Part shown: positions 11,113 through 20,436 of the stretch, one piece after another
Numbering within the stretch: position 1 is the stretch's first letter
How the letters are laid out: each line of letters starts with the position of its first letter
Source: Lineus longissimus
Taxonomy: Eukaryota > Nemertea > Pilidiophora > Heteronemertea > Lineidae
Reading direction: 5' to 3'
NCBI RefSeq assembly: GCF_910592395.1
Contig: NC_088311.1
Coordinates: 11,782,501-11,846,500 of the forward strand
Length of the DNA stretch: 64,000 nt
Position numbers and translations under genes: made by a program
Notes under the pieces: model-generated
What the model was told of the DNA's origin: nothing
Databases searched by the model: none
What the model saw: the letters and a program-made list of their open reading frames with translations, nothing else

Positions 11113-12120
11113 TTTTGCTGGAGCCTTTGCGTATGCCGATGACGTCATCATTCTTGCCCCGTCGCTCTGGGCTCTGCGACAAATGCTTAAACTGTGTGAT
11201 GACTATTCTAAAGAGTACAAGATCAAGTTCAATGCTGGAAAATCTAAACTGCTGGTGTTTGGCTTAAGGAATACTGAAGGCATTGTGGTCCGGTTTAATG
11301 GTATCGACATGATCCCTAGTTTACATGATATACATCTCGGAATTCCTATAGGGCCAAATATGGAGGGAGAAAGAATCGAAACAACAATATCGGATATGTA
11401 CAAGCGTACGAATCTATTACTAGCGCAGTTTCAATATGCCTCTGCAGTGGTGAGATATGGTCTATTCAAGAGTTTCTGTATGTCCCTCTACGGCAGCCCT
11501 GTGCTGGATTTGGCTCACCCCCAAATACAGCGTGTTTACACTGCGTGGAGGAAGTGTGTGCGTAGGGTTCTCGGTATTTCACCCAGAACCCACAATAACC
11601 TTATTCCCGCTATCATTGATGATTATGACATCATGATAACCCTTGAAAAGCGCCTCATTAACTTTATATCTAATTCTACTCAATCTTCAAATTCACTCCT
11701 CAACATGTGCACACAGATGGTACTGGCGGGCAGCACATCGTCTGTTGGCAAGTCCTTGACTGTAATTAGTGCAAGGCACCGTGTACCAAGAATGGATCTG
11801 AAAAGGAGAGGGTGTCTTACAAAGTCATGGAAAATCCAATCGTCATTTCTGTGTACTCAGATTCAAGAGTTGCTTCACATGAGGGACTCGGGTGATGGAT
11901 TCTTAGCAACCGAGGAGATCAATGAGATATTAGACCATTTATGTACATCTTAGGTGACTTCCTCGGTTGATGGGATTCTACCGCTGGAGTGCCTCATGTA
12001 CAACTAAATTATATGTCCTCATTTTGTATCGATATTTTGTCAAACTTGTTACAGCACTGTATATATTTCAACACCATGCACCTCTGATTGTACCTAGTAC
12101 GAAATAAACATATATATATA
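11113..12120 (+). mobile_element. 5'-truncated non-LTR retrotransposon inserted in the Tc1-type element
   Basis: It begins just before the reverse transcriptase YADD motif and ends in an (AT)n tail at 12110-12120. This is the typical shape of an aborted target-primed insertion. It is younger than the transposon it interrupts. No clear target duplication found. Confidence 0.75.
11114..11953 (+). pseudogene. Reverse transcriptase C-terminal half (LINE)
   Basis: The frame opens at about 11114 and is read through AFAYADDVIILAPS (catalytic YADD of palm motif C) into about 270 residues of thumb and C-terminal region, including a WRKCVRRVLGI stretch typical of the Jockey/CR1-like branch. Everything upstream (endonuclease, fingers, first palm Asp) is missing, so it cannot be active. 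The C-terminal part is open with no stops up to TAG at 11951. Family level beyond 'Jockey-like' is uncertain. Confidence 0.75.
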
Positions 12121-12168
12121 TATTTAGTCCGTTACATCTCCGGCAATGATAATTGAGATCCATCCAAT

Positions 12169-13294
12169 TCAGACTGTTTTTTCGTCGAAGTAACCACCTT
12201 TGGCCTTGATGACTGCCCTGCAGATTCCTGGCATTCTGTTGATTAGTTTCTCCATGAAGACGGGGGTAATTTTACTCCATCCTTGCTGCAAACAGTCCCA
12301 CAGGTGCTTCTGGCTAGTTGGCTTAATTTTTCGAAGTTGTCTGTCCAATTCATCCCACAGAAGTTCAATGGGCGACAGGTCAGGGGATTGCGGTGGCCAC
12401 GACATGACTTCCATTTGTCTTGATTCTGCCAGTTGGTTCAGGTATCCTCGGCACAGCTTTGACTAATGCTTAGGATCATTGTCTTCTTGGAACACCCAAG
12501 ATCCACTGAACAGCCTCTCGGCAGATGGCACGGCGTGCTTCTGCAAGATCTCAAGATATCCTTCCTTCTTGAGAATGCCTTCTATCTTGACCAGATCCCC
12601 AACTTGATTCCCAGCAAAGCATCCCCAGACCATAACATTCCCCCCGCCATGTTTCACAGTTGGAATCACACATCCGTTTGCGAACTTTTCATTTGGCCTC
12701 CTCCGAATATAGACCCTGTGCTTTGTTTCAAACAGCTCAAATTTACCCTCGTCAGTCCAAAGAACTTTTTTCCAATCATCAACAGTCCAAAACTTGTGTT
12801 TTTTTAGCCCATTTGAGTCGTTTCACCTTGTTTTAGGGTCTCAGGAGTGGTTTTCTCACAGCAACACAACCTCGTAAACCAAAGTCAAGCAGACGTCGAC
12901 TGACCGTTTGACGCGAGATGGAGCGGTGTTGCTGTTCCAACTCATTCATCTCTTGGGCGATATCGACTGCAGTTAGGCGCCTGTCTCTCAGAGCGACGTT
13001 TCTCATGTACCTGTCTGTAGCCTTGCTAGTCTTTCTGGGCCTCCCCCTACCTTTTCTGGACTGGTTATTTCCAGCTTCCTTCTTCCTTTTCAGGATGTAA
13101 TGAACAGTTGATTTGGATACATTCACTTTTTTAGCGATTGAGCGTACTGAAAGTCCAACATCATGATAGGCACAGACTGCTGCCCTGATTTCGACACTGA
13201 TCTCTGTCTTCCTACGCATTTTGCTGTCAGTTTCACCTGCAAATGTGCCCTGGTTCTCCAAATCAGTAGACTTTATACACCCGTCATTTGTCAT
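12169..13294 (-). pseudogene. Tc1/mariner transposase, broken
   Basis: The order on the minus strand is: helix-turn-helix DNA-binding half (about 13220-12833, likely true start MRRKTEISVEI; an earlier ATG at 13294 is probably leader), then the catalytic domain with WTDEGKF (first Asp), EDNDPKH (second Asp) and PDLSPIELLW (Glu). I count 36 residues between the second Asp and the Glu, the DD36E spacing. Three lesions: a TAA at 12833-12835, one extra A in the A-run at about 12806-12812, and a TAG at 12463-12465. The total span would fit a normal length of about 340 residues. Otherwise well preserved, so inactivation looks fairly recent. Confidence 0.88.
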
Positions 13295-13479
13295 TGCCTA
13301 ATGGTCCAGAAATTGATTTCTCATGTTATGTAATACTAGGGAACCATTGGGATGACATTATACCAATGTGTATTGTCTAGAAATATTGATCATTGTTATT
13401 TTTTGAAGCCATTAATATAAAAACGAATTGGTGCAATGGTTAAAATTCTACCTTTCCTCATTATTACAGATCTGGAACT

Positions 13480-13641
13480 AATTACTGATTATGTAATTCT
13501 TTGAAATTATATCAGGGGGAAAGAGGGACCCTTCCCCTTACATATGAGCCCTATTTGAGCCCATTCAATTCATTCTAAGCAGGCGAAAAGTTATGTCAAA
13601 CCTAAAATTGGCCTTTGTCCTAATATTTTTGAGCACCAGTG
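13480..13641. repeat. Right terminal inverted repeat of the Tc1-type element
   Basis: Mirror of 10565-10725; followed by the TA duplication. Confidence 0.88.
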
Positions 13642-13643
13642 TA

Positions 13644-15220
13644 TAATCTAGCTATGAGACAAAATTTTCTGCTGGTATTTTGAGCGGCAATCTTGAAATT
13701 AAATTTCGCGGCCGTCTTGCCTTGATTTCTATTGTTCCATTCGATTGGTCAGACCCGTAAACCTAGGGTTAGGCTTTGGAATTAGATTCCTAACTGCTGT
13801 CGATGATTCCTAACTGCTGTCGATTTCGAGATATAGGCAAATACGTGTCATATTTTGGCGGCTATTTTGAAATCCAAAATGGCCGCCGAAATTTGAAATG
13901 GTAGCATTTGATTGGTTGGGTTCAGAAAGCTCGGTAAAGGTGTTAAAATTGATCCTTTATCTATTGTAACATGATTAGGCTACCGCTATCAGTTAGTATA
14001 CACAGTATGTTCAGGGTTCAGAAGCTAAGCCTTTGTTTTGTGCAAACTCATAACAGGTGTACGGTTATCAGACAACAACAACAATTAAGTTACTAAAGTG
14101 AGCTAAAGATAGATGGGATTCATGGATGGGGTGGACCTAATTTGAGATACGGGTGTAGCAGTTGTTGAATTTTAGAGAGATGAATTAGGCCCTGTTTGGC
14201 AATATGCTCAGATATTTTAGCAAGAATTGGTGTTATAACTTAGTTGTATGAGTTTTGGAACATGTAAGTTCCAATTTCGTCAAGTCAATTTGACTTTTGT
14301 TTTAGATTATTTAAACACTACCTCCCCTCTGCTGTAATGTTGCACTTGCTAACCTCGCTTAACCAACCTTGATACCAGGATATTGGTATAAAATTTGTGG
14401 AACGGGCTGGAGCAAACAGAATGGTTGATTGCACGACTTGGCATGTGAGGTAGCTCAACCCTCAAAGCAAACCCACTGAAGTTGCCAGCAAGACTTGGCA
14501 TGGGAGGTAGCTCAATCCTCAACTCTCTAGTCTAAGGGACAGTGCTAGCAAAGCCAAGCATGAGAGGTGGCCATATCATCTTGAGAATTCTCCTTTGCAG
14601 AATGCTAGAACAACTTACGATGAAGGTAGTCTAACCCTTCCCTGGCAATGCATCAGTTGCTATCTGATGGAGGCTCTTGTAACTATAGGCCTCACGAGTC
14701 AGCCTGTTGGGCCTACTGTTTTACACTTTGTTTGCGAGTGTGCATCAGAAAGGATAAATTATGTGTTGATTTTGAGGTGATTATGAGAGAGATATCGGTG
14801 TGCGTAAGTGTTTTGCTTGGAATTATGATGCTGTAGAAATGTGTAAGTACTGTAAGTGTAAATAGTTATGAGCTCAGTTTATTATCAAAACTTATTAATT
14901 AGGTATAAAGTCTTAGCCCTCTGTTTCTTAGTTCCTTGGGGGCGTAAGCTTCCGGTGTCCGGTCACGTGCTGTCTCATATAAAGTCATGTTTGCGAACAC
15001 AAGCCGACGGATCAGGACTATACCCTCTAGATTGACGTGATTTAGAAGGCAATTACATGAAAGCGGCATGGTCAACATCAATATAGCCATAGCTCATGAT
15101 AATTGTTTGGTATTGATTTAATTTGAAATCAATGCAATCACAATAATGCCATATTAACGTTTTTAAATCGTTAATGAGGTCTACTCGCGTAAAATGTGCT
15201 GCAATTCATCATCACGTATA
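13644..15220. other. Non-coding stretch with repeat fragments
   Basis: 13.65-13.95 kb is related to 8.4-8.8 kb (AAATGGCCGCCG words, a duplicated GATTCCTAACTGCTGTCGAT). The remainder shows no gene apart from the repeats listed separately. Confidence 0.45.
14436..14580. repeat. Imperfect tandem repeat, about 58-60 bp
   Basis: Three degraded copies of GACTTGGCATGNGAGGTAGC-like sequence followed by CTCAAYCCTCAA. No coding potential seen. Confidence 0.5.
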
Positions 15221-15427
15221 ATCTATACTATAATGCGCGTTGTGGCCGCTAAATAGAAGGCGATTTTTGTTTCAAAATTGGGCCTCGGCAATGCGTCGAA
15301 TTCTTGCAACCTTTGGCTTCGTAGGTGTGGATCATAAGTAAGAGTGTCACTGAGCGTGTCATACGTCGAATATCTTGGTGGTTTTGGAATAAATAACAAC
15401 TTTGTGGAGATGACGTCAACTGGAGAG
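15221..15427 (-). pseudogene. Exon-like fragment, copy 1
   Basis: About 207 bp match 47947-48153 at over 90%. Both have an open minus-strand frame containing FIPKPPRYSTYDTLSDTL and ending ATTRIIV-stop, and both share a possible acceptor (CTCTCCAG) at the upstream edge of the similarity. This suggests a duplicated terminal coding exon, or an element carrying one. I do not recognise the protein. Upstream of the shared part the two copies differ. Confidence 0.35.
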
Positions 15428-15832
15428 TTCCAAGTAATCTCTTCGCCGAGAAGTCCATCAGTAATCTCTCTGCATTATTACCGTCACGAAAATTGCCGAG
15501 CCACCTAGCTCCCACCTCCGCTATCAACCAATCAGATGTCCTGTTCAAATGGTCCCTTCCATGCGCGCATCATCCACCAATCAAAATCGACGTCACTGAC
15601 GCCAGCATGCAAGATGGCGGCGCCCATATCTGAAGGAAAAATGAGACTAGACCACTAATGAATATTCATAGGTTGGAGGGTCGAGGCCTATCAATTAGAC
15701 GAGTGCATGTTTTTAACTCTCAAGTACATATTCGGAGAGGTATTGAAAAAATATTTGTTGTGGCAAGTCTACCGATATAAAGAAATTATTTGATGAAAAA
15801 ATTAATTTCGAATTTTGCTAATTGGGTAATAG

Positions 15833-16601
15833 TATGTCATCTCATCTAACCGAAATCAACACGAGTGACAACGATTTGTACCAGCATAAAGTCTTTAATT
15901 CCAAAACATGTGCGTACGGGTGCGGTTCAACTGCAAAGACAAAATAAGAACAAACATAAGACTCTAAAAGATTGTCACATCCACCTTGAAGACGAAATCA
16001 AACTAGTCACATCCACCTTGAAGACGAAATCAAAATTGTCTTCCAGCAAGTGCTGCCGCCTGGGCTTACAGACATAAACTAAATTACCTGTGGCAATCAC
16101 CATACATAACTTCAGTGGAAAATTGGGCATGACCGCTAGCCTAATACTATCCCTAAAACCATTAGAAACGTAGCTTATTGTCTTAGGATGTATCTAAAGA
16201 TATTTAACCATACTCTTGCCACTGATTGCAATAGTTCTGCGCCCAAATCTAAGCGGGCCTTGAAACTGTATGAATATGGCGCAGCATTCAAAGTTAGTCG
16301 ACATTGCTGCATTTAGGGCTTGATTTCGCCACAACTAAGGTTCACAATAACATGATATTTGTACAACACATAGAACTTACATAACGTTAAACCCTCATGT
16401 CGAAATAAAGATGACACACCGTTCTTAAAGCACAAATAAGTTGAACTTTACGGCAATCCGCAAATCAACGTCTTGATGACTCCAAAATAGCGTGGGGAGT
16501 GAAAAATACGAGAAGAAAAAATAAGACGCTACTGTAAAGTCGCCCAGGAGCGGTCCAGACCAAAGACGTCCAGGAACCGTCCAGACCAAAACGACACGAC
16601 A
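15833..16601 (-). repeat. BEL/Pao 3' LTR
   Basis: 769 bp, on the plus strand running from TATGTCATCTCATC to CGACACGACA. In element sense it starts TGTCGTGTCG. Short frames across it are non-coding. Confidence 0.93.
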
Positions 16602-17226
16602 TAGCGGCCCCAGCAAACAACGACTTCAAACTCGGTGTTTGCTTAAAAATTAAACGGAGTGTCGTCTTTACTCAACATTTAACTAATCTACATAACGGTA
16701 TAGTAGTCCATCAGTGTCTCTCAAAAGTCACAACCCGAATTCAACGGGAATCTGGTAGAACCTAGTTAAATGTTACCAGGCTAAAAATGCCCAACCAGGC
16801 GCTTAGTCCAAAACCTGAACTACAGGTGAGTGTTCATAATTCACAACAAACTCTTGATTGTCTTACATAGGCCAAATCCTCAGACCAGTAGAATAATAAA
16901 ACGAATCAAAGATCACAAGCGCAATTTACTGAGAGCAGCGATCCGCCTACACTCTCATTTTAAACGATAATCCGTGACGTTTAACACTTGTAGATTACTA
17001 CTTTCAAACAAATACGGTAATCACAAACAGGCGCAAATCACAACCTAGCGCAAGATACAAACTGGAGCAAATTATGAGAGCAGCGATCCGCCTACACTCT
17101 CATAACTAGATTTCAATTATAAACTCGGCGATTTCTTGCATATCACGCGTTAATCCACAAGAACAGAATTCACAAAATGGTTAGTGTTTTGCGCACAAAT
17201 ACCAAACTGCGGTGCTTGGTTCTAAT
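16602..17226 (-). other. BEL/Pao 3' non-coding region
   Basis: Between the integrase stop and the 3' LTR. It contains a 28-bp direct repeat (16933-16960 and 17074-17101) with ends GAGAG and CTCTC. A purine-rich GGGGCCGC (minus strand, about 16603-16610) sits at the polypurine-tract position. Confidence 0.6.
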
Positions 17227-20200
17227 TTACGCGCCACTTTCCTCGATCAGACACATTTTCGCAATGGGTCGTTGATATTCGGAAGTAGCGATTTTCACCA
17301 GTGCCGATCGTACCATTCCATCTGCTCCTGGAAAGACCTTCATGACCCGAGCCAAAGGCCACTGGTTCCTAGTAAGATTGTCCTCTTTCAAAAGAACCAC
17401 ATCACCCTCTTGGACGTTCCTCCTTTGCTTCGACCACTTGTCTCTCTTCTGTAAGTTTGGCAAGTATTCGTACATCCATCGTTCCCAGAACAGCTCTGTC
17501 AGGTACTGCACCTTTCGCCATTCCTTCCGGAAAAGACCGTCTTGCTTAACAAATATCCCGGGTGGCAATCCAGTAATCTTCCGCTGCAGAAGGAAGTGAT
17601 TGGGAGTGAGAGGTTCACAATCACGGACGTCCTCGGATGTTGCAGTAAGAGGCCTGCTATTGAGAATGGCCTCAACTTCGGCAAACAATGTTCTCAGTCC
17701 TTCATCATTCAGGAGATTGGTCCCTGCTACAGCTTTCAAGTGCTTCTTTGTGGATTTCACCAAGCGCTCCCACACGCCCGACATATGAGCAGCTGTCGGT
17801 GGGTGAAATATCCACTTGATCCCTCGCTGCTGTAGATCCTGCTCTATCTGGCCTTGGTTCCACTCATCTATGGACGACTTTAGTTCACGGTCAGCACCGA
17901 CAAAGTTGGATCCATGATCAGAGCGTATTTCCTCGGGAGGTCCTCGTCTGCTAACAAACCGCCTCAGGACCAGAAGGAAATCGTCTGTACTCAAAGGCTG
18001 GGCAACTTCCAGGAAGACAGCTCTTGTAGTGAGGCATGTGAACAGGCACCGCCAGCGCTTTCTAGTGTCACGGCGGCCCCATTTCACGGTTAGGGGGCCA
18101 AAGAAGTCAACGCCAGGATACGTGAAGGGCGGCTTATAGGGTATAAGCCTGGTACGCGGTAGATCGGACATTACTTGCTCCATGGACCTCGCATTCAGGT
18201 AACGGCACACCCAACAATGTGAAATCAGTCTCTTAGCCAATCCACGCCCACCGAGGATCCAGTATTTCTTTCTTGTCTCTGCAACAGTTTGTTCTCTGCC
18301 ACAATGTGCTAACTTCTCATGACATCGACGGGTGATCAAAATGCTAACATGATGCTTCCTTGGCAGAATGAGAGGGTGCTTTTTATCTGATAATAAGGTA
18401 GGTGCTCGTCTCAGTCGACCACCCACTCGTAACTCTCCATTGACCAGGATCGGTCCTAGATCAGCAATCGGACTTGTGACCTTGACCTCTTTGCCCTCCT
18501 GGAGTTGGCTGATTTCCTCCGAAAAGCACTCTTGTTGGACAGACCTTACAACCAGTGATGCAGCCTGATCAAGCTCCTCTAGCTGAATGTTGCCTGTTGC
18601 ATAGGTTTTCCTTCTTAGCCTATTGCAGAATCGTACAACCCATGCTATCCTACGGAGTAAGGTTTGCCAGCTGCCAGTGTTCTTTATCACCTTTTCTAAA
18701 CTAGTCTGGGCCTGTGGTTCTCCAACAGCAAGGTGAACTTGAACCTTGGTCCGAACCTCTGGATCATCTTCTGGTAGGGCATCCACTTCTGTATGTGGCC
18801 AGCAACTTTCTGGTTCCCATAGAAAGTCAGGACCCTTCCACCAGCGATGTTCTACTGTTATCTCCTCAGGCTTCAAACCGCGGGATGCATCATCGGCCGG
18901 ATTGAAGACACCTGGACAGTGTCTCCACTCATCTGGACTGGTCAGGCTACGTATCTCCTCCACTCGGTTTGCTACATAGGTATGAAAGCGTTTTTTTTCA
19001 TTTCTGATGTACTGTAAAGTCGTCTGGGAGTCGCTCCAGAAGACAACGTAATCGATTTTCAAGGTCAGCTCTTCTTTGAGAGTACAGGAAATCCTCGCAG
19101 CAAGGACAGCAGCTTGTAACTCAAGCCTCGGAATAGAAGTTGTCTTCACCGGAGCACATCGTGACCGACCAATGACAAATGAGCAGGTCACTCCTCCTTC
19201 TCCATATGCAAATCTGAGGTAAGAGCACATCCCGTATCCCGACTCGGAAGCATCTGCAAAACTGTGTGGGGATATCTCCAGTACATTCTCACTGCTGAGA
19301 GTGTAACATCTTGGAATCTCGATTTTTACAAGACTGGACAACTCTGACAACCATCTCTCCCAAAGCAAACATTCCTGTTCCTTCAGCGGGTCATCCCAGC
19401 CCAGGTTCTGTTTCCAAAGACGCTGCATCAAGTTCTTTGCTTCTAACACCACCGGACAAACCAGTCCGATCGGATCAAACAAAGATGACAGGGTAGCCAG
19501 CACACCACGCTTGGTCATAGGTTTGTTGCGGTCAAGTACTTTGAACTAGAAGATGTCCCGCTCCACATCCCACCTTTGTCCGAGTGTCCTAGATATTGGT
19601 AGATTATCCAAATCTAGGTCAAGGGAGGGGTTCGCTCGCTCACTCTCTGGTATGCTGGCCAAAACTTCACGGTTATTGCTCATCCAGCCTGTCAGATGAA
19701 ACCCTCCTGTGGCCACCACTGAGGTCACATCCCGTCTCATCTCGATCGCCTTATCAGTGTCAGGCAATGACTGTAGGAAGTCATCCACATAACACTCTTG
19801 CTGCACTGCATCAATCGCTTCCTCAGCAAAATCGCCACGGCAGTCCTCAGCAGTCCTCTTGAGGATGTAGTTGCAACAGCTTGGGGAATCAGCTGCCCCA
19901 AAGATGTGTCTCAACATCTGATACTCAGCCGGTTCCTCATCACCACTGTTCTCCCACCATAGGTAGCGTAACTAGTCGGCATCATCTTGCTCAGAGACCT
20001 TCACCATCAAGAACATCTTCTCAATGTCTCCAACAAGCGCAACTGGTCCTTGGCGAAACCTAAGCAGTACACCCAGCAAACTGTTAGTGAGGTCAGGTCC
20101 TTGCATAAGTTGATTGTTCAATGAAACACCCTGATATTTCGCAGCCGCATCAAAGACCACACGCACCTAATTAGGCTTTTGGGGATGTGTGACACCATGG

Positions 20201-20436
20201 TGTGGTAGGTACCATGTTCTTGGTCCTCTTGTCTTAGCCTCCTCTTCAGTCAGCTTCCGAGCAAACCCTCTACTGATCAACATCTCCATGAATTTACGAT
20301 ATTTCTGTTCGTACCTTGGATCCAGGAACTTACGCTTGAGTGACTGCAGTCGTTTCTCGGCTACAGGTCTGTTATCAGGTAGCTGCACCTCCTTGTCTCG
20401 CCAAAGCATTCCGACTTCATACTGAGCACCGATCTT
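17227..20436 (-). pseudogene. pol: BEL/Pao pol: reverse transcriptase, RNase H, integrase (three in-frame TAGs)
   Basis: It continues the gag-protease frame without shift after the TAG at 20437-20439. Domains in order: connection and RT ([20 protein letters not shown] with the first catalytic Asp; YVDD at about 19785), RNase H (FADASESGYG, RLELQAAVLA, FWSDSQTT), integrase zinc finger (HHCC, about 18300-18190) and DDE core (VDFFGP, RSDHGSNF, GVWERLVKST), then a C-terminal DUF5641-like tail. Interruptions are TAG at 20167-20169, 19972-19974 and 19546-19548, all in the RT part; the last 763 codons (RNase H plus integrase) are open to a TAA at 17227-17229. No frameshift anywhere. Either a recently inactivated copy or a protein relying on amber readthrough; I favour the first but the pattern is odd. 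Confidence 0.85.

Larger units (their letters stand above)
10565..13641 (-). mobile_element. Tc1/mariner-type DNA transposon, degenerate
   Basis: The ends are inverted repeats of about 160 bp (10565 to about 10725 and about 13480 to 13641) that begin CACTGGTGCTCAAAAATATT and are flanked by TA on both sides (10563-10564, 13642-13643), the target duplication of this superfamily. The transposase is on the minus strand. A 5'-truncated LINE (about 11113-12120) is inserted between the left end and the transposase, which explains the 3.1 kb length. Confidence 0.9.

Noticed and set aside
12200-12807. Plus-strand frames of 88 and 113 codons
   Set aside because: Antisense shadows of the Tc1 transposase.
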